Of a stretch of 64,000 nt of DNA, positions 44,701-53,305 are shown piece after piece. Numbering within the stretch: position 1 is the first letter of the stretch; each line of letters starts with the position of its first letter. This stretch comes from Parapristionchus giblindavisi (lineage: Eukaryota > Nematoda > Chromadorea > Rhabditida > Diplogasteridae), in assembly GCA_943737045.1 (NCBI GenBank), contig CALSFV010000227.1, positions 186,001 through 250,000 on the forward strand. The letters run 5' to 3'. The notes under the pieces were generated by a model, which was not told where the DNA came from, did not search any database, and saw nothing but the letters and a program-made list of their open reading frames with translations. The translations under genes and the position numbers were made by a program.

Positions 44701-47337
44701 TGTACCAACTTATAGAAGTAATAATAATAATAATAATAATAATAATATATACTGCAGTGCAAAAATAAATTGATAGTTGGTGTAGACATAAATTCGATGG
44801 TAAAACTTGTTGCTTCCGCGTTTCTTGTTATTCTTAAATTGTTCTTAGATAGACTGACAACTGGTTTTTGTGAGCACTGGTTGGATACACACGTCTATTT
44901 AAAATTACAATTTAATGACCTTTATCAAGCATATAACCAATTGGGAAGAAATGATTGCCACTAAACTACTGATTAGTCTGGGCGTGCTGAGGTTCCGTCA
45001 TAGGTCGAACAGCTGGGTTATCGGTTTTCAAAATCCGGTCAGGTTTTTCGATTTTGGCAAATTTTTGCTCAAAATACGGTCAGGTTTTTCGATTTTTTGT
45101 GAAATTTATGCTCAAAATACGGTCAGGATTGGTACCTTGTATCATACTTTTCGAACTATGGGTTCCGTACAAGAGATTATCTTGAATAATTCGTTCATCT
45201 TCTTCAAAGCCGCTGCGCTTGATCCTTTTCGGATAGTTAATCATGAAACAGTATTCAAAAATGAAAATAGATAGAGAGAACCCACGAAGTCCTCGCTCAA
45301 TACTTCGTAAGAAATTGCTTGATGGAAGGCATACCTAATAATAATAATTTACTTGCGGTGCAAAAAACGATGATTGTAGATAAATTGATAGGTGGTGGAG
45401 CTACTGCTTGTTGCTTTCGCGTTTCATACGCTTCTTATGCAGTTCCTAGACGCACCGAGCTTTGGTGCCATTGTAGAAATTTCTATTATAGAATTAAAAC
45501 TGTCCGAACAATACAAATTCTCTCTCTCTCTTTGCCGCGCAATATTCAGACTCCGCCCACTTCTTCGCGCGACATACCATTTTCTCTAATTTTATCGAAT
45601 TTTATGGCGTTTCCTCATCATTTCACAGGACTTTCAATAAAAATAAAATTATATGCATTGAAAAAAAAACGCTCGGAAAAACCTCCCGAAAATTTGGAGT
45701 GCATTTTTCTCAACGGTGGAGAGGTTTACTAAATTCGGCATTTTGCGTGGTGTATGCAAAACTTTTGTAATTCTATAATACATCTATTGCAATAATAATA
45801 ATTGTAATAACAATAATATAAGCTTTGTGCGATGCAAACAAATAAATTGATACATTGTGGATTAGAGACAATTACGATGCTACAGCTTGTTGCTTTCGCG
45901 TTTCGTACGATTCTTAAACTCTTCTTAGACGCACCAAGATTTGGTCCGATCGCTGCATTAATAATAATAATAATAAAAATATAATAATAATAATAATAAT
46001 AATTATTATTATTATTATTATTATTATAAGCCGTTGTTTTAGCCTGTGATCGAGGCGATCAGCCAGATTAGCGAGCCCGTGTCGCCGACGGCCGACGCCG
46101 CCCCTTCCGCGGTCTGGCTGCTGCTCATGCGTGCGGTCGATCGCTTCAACGACGGCAAGCACAGGTATACGGTATTACTGATGGGATACGGTAGTCCGTG
46201 AGGTATACGGTATAAGTGTCGGTATACGGTATACCGTGGATATATGTCACATCCGGTGGATAAAAGGGCGGTGTCGTAATCAAGCAGTCTTTATTAGGTC
46301 CACACATTAGTGTGCTTGGATTTGATACTCACCATTGGCCATGCGACATACTCCTCCATTCTCTTCTTTTCCTGGTTGGTAGAATGTTGGGGATGGGGAT
46401 TGGTGGACTCTTCATTTTATCATATCTCGCAATTTTGGAGCAAATTCTGTATATGGCAGCGTTTACAGATATCCCGGCACGAACCTGATATTGATTGATT
46501 GATTGCTTGATCGATTCATTTATTGATTGATTGACATTTTCAGATATCCCGGCACGAACGGGATACCGTGTGACATTGACGCGCGTGATCTCTGGGAGCG
46601 AGTCATCGCCATCATTGAGGAATCGATTGAACCGGACGCCGCAGAGGTATGTACGGTAGTCCTTCTGAGGTCGTATTCATGAACGTTGACAAACGTGACG
46701 TTGCTAGCGTAGGGGGGTCTTTGACAAACATTTGTGGTGTCATGTTGGTTTGCCAAATGGTTTACCAACGTTCATGGATTCCTATACTGAAAATGTTATT
46801 GATTGATTCGTTTATGATGATATTTGTGAGCTCTGTGAGGGACGCCAATGGTGGTCTTTCTCGCTATTTATTGATTGACGTTATCGATTTGCTTTCCAGA
46901 AATCGATGACGCTCGAGTACATCAAGGCGCGCGTGCCCTTCTCTGCGTGCAGTGAGATGTGCAGGTGCGATTATTGATTGATTGATTATCGATTGCTTCT
47001 TAGGAATACGGTATTTCAATCGATATCAAGATTACTGTTTCCCAATATAATCAATAAGCGATTGCATACTGTAGATATGCGGCGTCGGAAGTGCACTGTG
47101 TCGCCTCGCTCATGGGTGGTGTCGCTGCGCAAGAGGTGAGGATTATCGATTGATCTTTGAACTTTGAACTTTGATCTTTTTGGATTGATCTTTGAACTTT
47201 GATCTGCCATATTTTTGGATTGATCTTTGATCTTTCCGTCTCAGGTGATCAAACTCGCCACTCGCCAGTACATTCCGGTGGACAATACGTTCGTCTACGA
47301 TGCGCACTCGGCGACCACGCAGATGTTCAAGTTGTAA
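26903..47337 (+). CDS. ula-1: NEDD8-activating enzyme E1 regulatory subunit (APP-BP1/ULA-1)
   Basis: Partner of the UBA3-type catalytic subunit; activates NEDD8 for cullin neddylation. Exons: 26903-27002, 27308-27384, 27572-27652, 27818-27901, 28198-28286, 31938-32027, 32080-32152, 32223-32279, 32777-32932, 33474-33580, 34604-34675, 35532-35586, 43069-43156, 43548-43616, 43892-44058, 46043-46164, 46544-46646, 46900-46964, 47075-47135 and 47245-47337. All 20 fit in phase, giving 602 residues against about 530-540 in other animals. Matching motifs in order: YDRQVRLWGDDGQ, TEILKNLVLAGIDSF, NFFVERNDIGKQRAEV, VYGFLGLLRICVKEHP, LRLDKPFP, LMRAVDRFNDGKHRYPG, MGGVAAQEVIKLATRQYIP. The extra length is an acidic/Ser insert in exons 13-15 (SMEEEEAREDD and poly-Ser). 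Intron 6 is GC-AG. Intron 5 holds a DNA transposon; intron 12 (7.5 kb) holds an LTR element in sense. Confidence 0.95.
28312..28477. mobile_element. hAT-like VNTR-MITE, CATAGGTCGAA ends (copy 1)
   Basis: Flanked by actaccta and actacctg (8-bp duplication, one mismatch). Ends are cataggtcgaa and ttcgacctatg. Inside are two 40-odd-bp units (ttttggctcaaaatgtggtc type). It lies in ula-1 intron 5, in reverse orientation to the next copies. Confidence 0.85.
28600..28830 (-). repeat. Interspersed repeat shared with 33790-33900 and 34110-34300
   Basis: ggcagaagcgtgtttcg, the cgctcaaagtgaacgcagcg region and ttctattcacactttt are the inverse of sequence in ula-1 intron 10 (ctaccaggg, cgtctgagttcactttgagcg, agtgtgaatagaacg). 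Its ends are not defined. Confidence 0.6.
28887..31129. mobile_element. 2.2-kb DNA transposon remnant in ula-1 intron 5
   Basis: Ends tatgccac...ctcaggtaaaacaacgcata and their inverse at 31080-31129 form inverted repeats of about 40 bp. Subterminal sequence repeats tacattt and agctagaaaaaa words. The interior has one minus-strand frame of 90 codons (29813-30085, motif IEMIKGLEHMRIKLVFIDL) of unknown kind and no recognisable transposase. I found no clear target duplication. Confidence 0.7.
31430..31632. mobile_element. hAT-like VNTR-MITE (copy 2)
   Basis: A perfect 8-bp duplication, tgctcacg (31422-31429 and 31633-31640), flanks CATAGGTCGAA and TTCGACCTATG-type ends. Three internal units of about 42 bp (ctgaccgcattttgagccaa) plus a shorter terminal unit. 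Confidence 0.95.
31660..31830. mobile_element. Hairpin element with TACCGTCAAAACG ends
   Basis: taccgtcaaaacgaaaaaaa at the left matches the inverse at 31811-31830. The interior is a chain of gtgacaatttgtcac-type palindromes around a poly-T run. It lies in ula-1 intron 5. Confidence 0.75.
32028..32079 (+). repeat. 52-nt GC-AG intron of ula-1 made of heptamers
   Basis: Exon 6 ends CTA-AG and exon 7 starts A-CTG, restoring the conserved DLRLDKPF motif. The intron starts GCGAGA and ends TTTAG. Between them lie about five TTTGATC units. No GT donor nearby restores the frame. Confidence 0.85.
32335..32537. mobile_element. hAT-like VNTR-MITE (copy 3)
   Basis: A perfect 8-bp duplication, gaaaccca (32327-32334 and 32538-32545). 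Three full internal units plus a terminal unit. It lies in ula-1 intron 8. Confidence 0.95.
33023..33046 (+). repeat. Decoy copy of the ula-1 exon 9 donor
   Basis: atcctgccgaccgacgtggg repeats the last bases of exon 9 (ending 32932) with its gtgggt donor, 105 bp downstream inside intron 9. A shorter partial copy precedes it at 33005-33017. Reading is not conserved beyond this edge. Confidence 0.8.
33061..33135. mobile_element. 75-bp perfect hairpin in ula-1 intron 9
   Basis: cgagttatttcttgagtatg and its continuation ggcc pair exactly with the right arm ending aagaaataactcg. The loop is about 28 nt. It may be a tiny MITE or a foldback of replicative origin. Confidence 0.7.
33360..34370 (+). 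repeat. Tandem segmental duplication around ula-1 exon 10
   Basis: 33360-33505 (the acceptor region and first 32 nt of exon 10) reappears at 33997-34113 with gactattgttcgatatgatc and tagattccggaagaagtggc. The following intron sequence (caaagagtgtgaatagaacg, then cacgcttctaccagg) is also present twice. The second copy of exon 10 breaks off after gcgatccg and cannot encode the exon. Confidence 0.8.
34799..35044. mobile_element. hAT-like VNTR-MITE (copy 4)
   Basis: A perfect 8-bp duplication, gtgttaat (34791-34798 and 35045-35052). Four full internal units plus the terminal one, the longest copy here. It lies in ula-1 intron 11. Confidence 0.95.
35089..35291. mobile_element. Second hAT-like MITE (GTGGGCGGCATTGCC ends)
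   Basis: A perfect 8-bp duplication, tggtaatc (35081-35088 and 35292-35299). Ends catacgtgggcggcattgcc and the inverse of its partner. The inside has repeated cccgattttggcacc words. Fragments of a relative are at 28545-28630. Confidence 0.85.
35784..36042 (+). repeat. 32-bp minisatellite of ula-1 intron 12 (left part)
   Basis: About eight units of tattgatgtgcaggcagtat plus taatgattacgg. The same array continues at 42924-43068 after the LTR element and ends with the real acceptor of exon 13. Nearly every unit has tgtgcagg, a copy of that acceptor. Confidence 0.9.
36043..36409 (+). repeat. 5' LTR
   Basis: Starts TGTTAGGGTATGATACC and ends TTTCGTACA. It differs from the 3' LTR at two sites (cattatg/cactatg and ttacggt/ttatggt). 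Confidence 0.95.
36410..36426 (+). promoter_or_regulatory. Candidate primer-binding site
   Basis: TGGGGGCCGAACCGACC directly follows the LTR and begins TGG, complementary to a tRNA CCA end. I cannot assign the tRNA. Confidence 0.6.
36587..36829 (+). repeat. Five 48-49-bp tandem repeats in the retroelement leader
   Basis: Units start ctcggttgactgtcgcaaga at 36587, 36636, 36684, 36732 and 36781. They lie between the LTR and the coding region, where packaging or promoter elements often sit in LTR elements (inference). The last unit has diverged. Confidence 0.85.
37306..42609 (+). CDS. Gag-protease polyprotein of the LTR element, with in-frame amber codon
   Basis: Begins MTDMNATSR at 37306. TAG at 37960-37962 is followed in the same frame by ATG at 37963, and the second part is 1,548 codons without another stop. 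Numbering from 37963: Gag core about 511-680 (RFGAASEDMRIAYFESFL, SYS-free), zinc knuckle CLKCGGKGHISTVC at 717-730, four GGYGSQ repeats near 785-810, protease DTGS at 902 with its partner IIGMNAL near 977, four 45-residue repeats at about 1041-1220, then AFKSVILENHSVFAL, a phrase that in Gypsy elements leads into reverse transcriptase. None follows: no YXDD box, RNase H or integrase zinc finger is present. The C-terminus has three GFGVKKK-type repeats and ends within the 3' LTR. The open frame over 5 kb suggests selection or youth. Confidence 0.85.
41083..41622 (+). repeat. Four 135-bp tandem repeats in the retroelement ORF
   Basis: Units start at 41083, 41218, 41353 and 41488 and encode VDGLCKSGVTDKCLLPVMNS followed by an acidic stretch ending MEEINDDKD. 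Lengths are exact multiples of three. The third and fourth units carry more substitutions. Confidence 0.95.
42539..42556 (+). promoter_or_regulatory. Polypurine tract of the LTR element
   Basis: ggaggaggaggagggaga, 18 purines, abuts the 3' LTR and would prime plus-strand synthesis. It lies inside the ORF. Confidence 0.85.
42557..42923 (+). repeat. 3' LTR
   Basis: 367 bp, two differences from the 5' LTR. The polyprotein stop (TGA 42607-42609) lies 53 bp inside. Confidence 0.95.
42924..43068 (+). repeat. 32-bp minisatellite of ula-1 intron 12 (right part, includes acceptor)
   Basis: About four and a half units ending ttgatgtgcag|GTGCTG, the exon 13 acceptor. The earlier units present near-identical decoy acceptors. 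Confidence 0.9.
44059..46042 (+). other. ula-1 intron 15: mixed repeats
   Basis: Contains the relative of the 2545-2700 repeat (44290-44465), an inverted-repeat segment around 44470-44705 (ctgccggcaaactgtctc facing gagagaatttgccgtgag), and a VNTR-MITE at 44999-45160. Three copies of an interspersed repeat (gcggtgcaaaaa, aaattgatag, gcttgttgctttcgcgtttc) lie at about 44745-44860, 45340-45470 and 45820-45950; another is near 13795-13900. An AT-rich array precedes exon 16. Confidence 0.7.
44999..45160. mobile_element. hAT-like VNTR-MITE (copy 5)
   Basis: A perfect 8-bp duplication, ggttccgt (44991-44998 and 45161-45168). Two internal units plus the terminal one. Confidence 0.95.
46165..46245 (+). 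repeat. Short repeats starting at the ula-1 exon 16 donor
   Basis: CACAG|gtatacggtattactg is followed by at least three more (g)gtatacggta words. The repeats copy the first bases of the intron including GT. Confidence 0.6.
46462..46482 (+). repeat. Decoy copy of the ula-1 exon 17 acceptor
   Basis: cagatatcccggcacgaac occurs here and at the true exon 17 start (46541-46560), about 78 bp downstream. The decoy diverges right after. Confidence 0.8.
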
Positions 47338-47370
47338 ATGGATATATGCCCCGCCCATTTCCTGTGTCTA

Positions 47371-47863
47371 ACAAGGGAAGTCAGCGGAGTCAGTCCGGGC
47401 GTTCGGGATGAGACATACACCATTCGATAGGTCTCCAAAAAATAAGAACTTTTTCTATTTACCATTTTTGCTGAGGACTCCTGGGCGCCGAGATATTTGC
47501 ATATTCCCCTCTCGCATTCTGTTGAACGAAAAACCAGTCTCCTGGCTATTCGAAGAGAGGAAGTGGTGGCCGGGAGAGATGTTTCCATCACTTTTTTCCA
47601 ATGCTACCATCGTTAGTGGAATACGAGCAAAATATTTTGAGACAAGGCCATTGGCACCACTCGGCCACCACTTACTCTCTTCGAAGAGCCAAGAGACTGG
47701 TTGTTCGTTCAACAGAAAGCGAGAGGGGAATATGCAAATATCTCGGCGCCCAGGAGTCCTCAGGAAAAATGGTAAATAGAAAAAGTTCTTATTTTTTGGA
47801 GACCTATCGAATGGTGTATGTCTCATCCCGAACGCCCGGACTGACTCCGCTGACTTCCCTTGT
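47371..47863. mobile_element. 493-bp palindromic foldback 33 bp after the ula-1 stop
   Basis: acaagggaagtcagcggagt at the left end is mirrored at 47844-47863. Arms of over 200 bp match with few differences (ctgggcgccgagatatttgc against its inverse at 47730-47750). The centre near 47610 is unpaired for about 50 nt. Any ula-1 transcript extending this far would form a long hairpin. Confidence 0.9.
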
Positions 47864-48890
47864 AAGCCCCGCCTACTTTTCTGTCTAAGCCCCGCCCATT
47901 TTGATCATGTAGTGGAAGTTCAGCCTTCAGTCTCTTCACCCTCCATTCCCGGCGTTGTTAGAAATAGTGTGTGATATGAAGGGACCGCTGACTGAGACTC
48001 CGCCCACTGAGACTCCGCCCCCTGATTCCTAGGCTTCGTTTTGGTTGCATTTCTTCCATCCTCGTGATTCACCTGTTTCGACTCTGAACTTAATCTATAT
48101 AATAATATTTATCTATCTTTTTTCTTTTTCAAAAATCAAGCCTTTTTATGGATTTTCATAGTACGTAAGTTACCAAATTTCCATAAAGTAGTGTTGTACA
48201 TGTTCGATAATCTATAGGTCGTCTGGATCTTTCGTTGTACATTTTACATGAATAAATGTATGAAAGTTTTACTTGATTATCGATTTTTCCGTATTAGGAA
48301 TTAATTTAATTTATCCAAAGATTTGACAACATTTGAAACGACAATTGAATAAATAAGTGGATGAGGAAGGTGTGTGGAATGAGTATTAATGCGATCTACT
48401 CGGAGGGGTGATGAATAAATGAATAAGATTATCTATTCATTTATAAATAAATGTATTTTTTATACATTATAAAGATGCTCCAAGAAGTAAAAAAAAAGAA
48501 CGAATTAAAATGAAGGCATTTGCACAAGGAGAAAATAAGAATGGACAGATGAAGAGGAAAGAGGGTCTCTCCATAACGTACTCTCAAAGATCAAAGATCA
48601 GAGCGGGATCAAGGAAGTTGGATGAGGCCCTAGATGACCGCATGAGTCATTATAGACAAAACTGATACGGAAACAAATACTTGTACATGACAAAAAGTTT
48701 ATAGCGGAAAATATCTGAAGATACATTACTAATTAAATCACACAACAATGATAATTTAGCTTTAATGGTGATTGTGCTAACAATAAGATCATGATCTAAG
48801 ATATTATCGATTATTTGGTAAGTATGTGGTAGGTGGTACGCATGGCAGAAATTATGTCTCGCCAAGTGTGGTCAAATGATAGTAAACACT

Positions 48891-49200
48891 TAGAGATCCG
48901 CAAACGTGCGGTCGTTCAGAAATGATTTCTCACTAATTAATGAATAAGATATCGTGCGCACGGTATTAATATGATAATTAAAAATTTATTCGTGCAAAGA
49001 CGCGCAGTCGACTCATTCTCATTTATTTCCATTGAACGGTTAAAAACAACCGATATATGGCCTGAAAATGGCTTGAAAATGATGCCACACTGCACGACAT
49101 TGCACGGTATTATTTATCAAAATCGGCTGAATGACTTTTCTTCATTTTAATATCGAACAATACCGAACCGGTCGTTCAATTGCACGTTTGTGGATCTCTA
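48891..49200. mobile_element. 310-bp inverted-repeat element with 9-bp duplication
   Basis: Ends TAGAGATCCGCAAACGTGC and its inverse with one mismatch. gtaaacact is present at both sides (48882-48890 and 49201-49209). A 9-bp duplication suggests Mutator-like origin, although the TAGAGATC end is hAT-like. Confidence 0.75.
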
Positions 49201-50022
49201 GTAAACACTACTCTCGCTAAACACATTTGACATCATCATTGCCACCGTGATTCATCGTAGTGACATAATTAGAACGTGTATGAGTGCGGACCGCCCATCT
49301 TATCACACACACTCGTCAATTCACTTTCACCCCTCTAACACCCCTAACACCCCCTAACACCCGGTAGTACACGACCTTACCCCGGATCGATATTGCCACC
49401 TCAGGGTTGTATCGATTTTGCCCGCTATTCAATTTTGGCGCAGAGATTTTTCTTTAACTTCGAAAAAAAGATAAAGTATCCTTTGGTAATAGTAAAAAAA
49501 GAACGGAACTGAAAGGGAAAGTTCCACGATGTCTCTGGTCTAAAACGGGTTCCGGAATGGAGATTAATTTTGCGATATCACTGATCTCTCGCTGTCTGAC
49601 TCTCTCATTCCTCTCGCTCTCTCGTCACTTCTCTCGTTGCCTGACTCTCTCGATTCGAGTGATCTCTCATCACTTCGCTCGTTTTCTGATAACTTGTACT
49701 AACTGTACGGTCATTGGATATTGTATTTTTTATAAGTGATCATATTTTGGTATTTCACTACTAGAAGTGTGCTTGAACTTTCACTTCAAGTGAAAAATGA
49801 CGTCATTCGCTTGTAGTTTTTTTAAAAGTAAACTTCAAGTCAATGGCACATTTTAAGTATACTTAAAGTTTTGGAAAACCGAAGCTAAACCTTGGAATTG
49901 GTAATGAACATAGGCCTTTCTTGATCTGTATTCACTGTCTGATATGACGATTGATTATTAATTATTGATTGATTGTTGATTTATTGATTGGTTTGGTAAT
50001 TTAAGTTCAATCTTTGCTTGAG

Positions 50023-52244
50023 ATGTACCGATGCTTGCTGGTCTTGTGTCTTGTTTTGGCTGCACAATCGATCAATAACTTCCGATACGACTGCCCAAAT
50101 CCGTTCGGTACCGGTACCGTAACCCAATCTGATCGTAAGTGTTTACTCGATTAGTTCCGTTTGGCTAAAATTGTTCCGTAACTATCTAGATCTAGATAGA
50201 GCGTCATTTCCCATTTTGAAAAAGTGAAACCGTTCCAGCTTTAATAAGAACTACGCTATAGTTTCGCATTATTGTTGAAACCAACAAAATCCCAGATTTA
50301 GATGACCATAAGTGAAAGTGGATCTTTGACAAAAGTCTAGATCTTTTTTCTGCCGTTTGTTAGAAATTAAGCACAGGTCGTGTACCATTTGTTGCCAAAG
50401 ACAGTAGATCACTCCTTTCTTAAAACAGCCTGTCCCGTGATGTCCCCTGGCCGATTTTCTGTGGGAATAAATTTCTTTTAAAATATGTGCGAAAATTAAA
50501 AATTTAATAACGAATCAATAAATTCAAGAATAAATCAATAATTGTCAGCATGTGATCGAGCGCTCGGATGCACCGAGTGTCAGACGTCGGACTTCTGCAG
50601 GAAGATCAACGGAGCCGATCAGATGTGTTCGGTGAACGGCTGCTGTGTGGAGGACCCGCAGAAGGGGACGACCAATTGCACGGTACGGTAGTGTGGAGTA
50701 CGGTAGGGTGGTGTGGAGTACGGTAGGGTGGAGTGGAGTACGGTTGGATGGTGTGCGCAATTTGGAAACATCGACTCCACATTTTTCCAGATTTTTTTTA
50801 GACAAAAATCGTTTTGAGCAAATTACGGGTCTGAAGATTGAGTTATTTAATTGTTTTAAATAGAGTTGGCTATTCGGGGGTTGCGGGCCCGCAATAGCCT
50901 TGACTTTTTATTGCTAATGATTGCGGGCCCGCAATGCGGTGTAAAATCATTGCGGGCCCGCAAACATGAATGGAGGGGAGGGGGAGCGATTGCGGGCCCG
51001 CAATAGCATTGCGGGCCCGCAACGAGAGAGAACGAAGGAAAGTGAAGAGAGCATAGAAGAACGACCGATCACAAAAAGTAGAGGGTAGGAATAAAGTAGT
51101 CGTTGCGGGCCCGCAATGTCATTGCGGGCCCGCAATCACTCCCCCTCCCCTCCCTTCGAGGTTGCGGGCCCGCAATGATTTCACAGAGCATTGCGGGCCC
51201 GCAATGCGTGTGCGTTATTGCCAACCCTAGTTTTAAATGCGTTTTTAACGTTAAAAATATTTTATATTATATATTTCATCTACATGCACACGCATGCAAC
51301 GACACATGAAAATGAATATGATCAAAAATAAATAGGTGATGATAAAGACTTCACTGTCTAGAAGAAAGAAATATATTTAAAAAATGTTTTCAGAGAGAAT
51401 GCCACTCTCATGGACACTGTGAACAGGAAGACAAAGAGGGAGAATGCTTCGAAGGGTGTTGCAGGTAAATATGAAAATAATAAAATATTTAAAGGAGTTA
51501 ATTTGACTCTCCGCTCTGGAAATACTCTCTCGCTTTCTTTGCATACGAAAGAGTGCTGTCAGAGCCAAATTCACACTGGGAAAAGAGTGTGTGCAAAATT
51601 TGCGATCAGAAAATAAAAAGAAGAGGACATTCCATTTTTTTCAGTCGCTCTTGAAGAGAATAGAATACCTCACAGGGTCTCATAGTCGTCAGATCGCGGA
51701 AACCAATCTAGATGAGATTTTGCATGGGGAAGGAAGGCATTAGAAAAATATATGGTCAAAATCGGTAGATCCGCCAATTTGAACTTTGAACCTTGAACGT
51801 TGCAAATTGAACTCCCCTTTGCAGGAAGAAGCCTTCCAGAGGCAGTAATGGAGGCAAGTGGAGTGGCATGCCTGGTATGTGCTCGATTCATTTTAAATAT
51901 TTAATTAAATTAAATTTCGTAACAATCATTTTGTAATTATTTTACTTCCTTTCTGGTTACCAAGCACTGAAAGGGCTGTGCAAAGGATAACGATAAGATG
52001 CACAGGAACAATAGGAGAAAATAATTATAAAAGGCATAAATATCCGAGAAATCGATAGAATTAACCGTTATAATATTGTCCAAATCATTACAGGGTCTGG
52101 ACGAGTGTGGGTAAGGAATTTTGTGTAGATTTCTGTAGCAAAACCTGACTTAGATTTCCAATAAAATTATACTATTTCAGCTTCTACTGCAGAAGAGGCT
52201 GTAGTTCTGCCGTCGATTCTCTAAATCATCATGATATCGATTGA
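50023..52244 (+). CDS. Small secreted Cys-rich protein, 6 exons
   Basis: Exons are 50023-50134, 50549-50682, 51394-51464, 51829-51874, 52094-52110 and 52181-52244; phases agree, giving 147 residues. The signal peptide begins MYRCLLVLCLVLAAQS. Mature sequence has about 18 cysteines, with motifs LGCTECQTSDFCRK, CSVNGCCVED, CHSHGHCEQ, CFEGCCR and ECGFYCRRGC. C-x(n)-CC pairs recall small disulfide-rich nematode proteins, but I do not recognise a named domain. The exon 4 acceptor was chosen as gcaggaag|A: the alternative gcag|G shifts the frame and loses the Cys-rich C-terminus. Exon 5 is only 17 nt. Intron 2 carries donor-derived repeats and a 369-bp hAT-like element; intron 3 carries a TTAA MITE. 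Confidence 0.75.
50683..50750 (+). repeat. 22-bp minisatellite starting at the exon 2 donor
   Basis: TGCACG|gtacggtagtgtggagt is followed by two or three more gtacggtagggtggtgtgga units. The array begins exactly at the splice donor. Confidence 0.8.
50861..51229. mobile_element. hAT-like MITE with nine GCGGGCCCGC palindromes (copy 2)
   Basis: A perfect 8-bp duplication, gttttaaa (50853-50860 and 51230-51237). Ends TAGAGTTGGC and GCCAACCCTA. Nine copies of the 10-bp palindrome with tt/aa flanks, against three in 5268-5517; the interior is partly doubled back on itself. Confidence 0.9.
51490..51600. mobile_element. TTAA-family MITE (secreted-gene intron 3)
   Basis: atttaaaggagttaatttga, then ctctccgctctggaaatact and gaaagagtgctgtcagagcc. 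Right end diverged. Confidence 0.65.
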
Positions 52245-53131
52245 TTAAAGGATGTATTGATTGATTAGGTCTAGCATGTTCGTGTTCATGATCGATATTT
52301 ATAGTTGTTGTGTAGAGATTTAGAGATGATTTTTTAATGCTCGTCTGCTGAGTTTTAGAATTTTCCACTCTGAACTTATTCTCTCATCGACAAAGAAAGC
52401 GAGAGAGAGATAATAGTTCTCACATTCTGATGTGATAAAAAAAGCAAAAAAAACTCAAACGAAATTTAAACGCTTGAACTTTTTCTCACATTGTGTAATT
52501 GTAACATTAATGTTCATTCATATTATTTCTATATTTGTACCCTTTTAATTCTCGTTAATTTAATTCGCATGAAATAAGATATTTTGGAACCGATATTTTT
52601 TCTTGGAAATGTTTGCTTTTAGTTGATTTTTCCAGAACAAATGCTTCCCGATAATTGCCAGTTCCAAAACGTTCAGTTCCAGGCTGTCTCATGCAAATCG
52701 CTTTACATCTAATCGCTCAATATCGCACAACAATCACCTAATTAGATTGATAATTCTTGTGATTGGATTCATAATTCACACCTTTTCTAATTAAATGCGA
52801 AGCGATTTGCCTGCCACCACACTCAACACCTATTAGCGTCCAGTTAGCTGTGAACGATATGACTTTGCTGTCATTATTTCGATTAAATAAATTATATTTT
52901 CAAAAAAAACTTATTTATGTTTTTTTTTCACTCGTCGTAGTTGTCTGGTTTCGTTTTTTTATATGCAGGTTGTTGAAAAAATAATAGGAGACGAGACATA
53001 CAGTATCGGACAAAAGTCTTCGGACACTTTCATTTTCATAACTATTGATCCAGGAAAGCAATCAAACTGATATTTTGAGTCGATGAATATAATTTATCAG
53101 GGAATACAACCATGATGTCTTGGTGTTACTA
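52245..53131. other. Intergenic; mariner-end fragment
   Basis: No gene. A lone mariner-type end (TA, then CAGTATCGGACAAAAGTCTT) starts at 53001 and continues to about 53090. An inverted piece of it (attgctttcccggatcaata) is found at 59668-59687. Confidence 0.55.
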
Positions 53132-53305
53132 CAGTCCTGCAGAATCGCCGCCTTAACAGGCGTCACGCCACGTCACGCGACGTGACGCCTTGATCGCCAT
53201 GCAGTTTTGTGTTCAACTGTAAGTGTTTTAGGTGTCTCAAATACGTTTTTGATAAGCTATTCGGTCGTATGCATATAATGCGCATGAGAAAAGAATAGAA
53301 AATTA

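Larger units (their letters stand above)
47338..50022. other. Downstream of ula-1: palindrome, MITE, no gene
   Basis: Apart from the hairpin at 47371-47863 and the MITE at 48891-49200, the region holds actgagactccgccc repeats (47980-48025), AT-rich sequence, a ctctctcg-rich patch (49590-49690) and a half copy of the TTAAGT MITE (about 49745-49875). No gene seen. Confidence 0.6.

Noticed and set aside
47408..47888. Pair of near-identical 123-codon frames on opposite strands
   Set aside because: They are the two arms of the 47371-47863 palindrome.
51825..51874. Upstream acceptor (gcag|G) for exon 4 of the secreted Cys-rich gene
   Set aside because: It shifts the frame so exons 5-6 lose their cysteines and hit a stop; the acceptor four bases downstream keeps all phases and the Cys-rich end.
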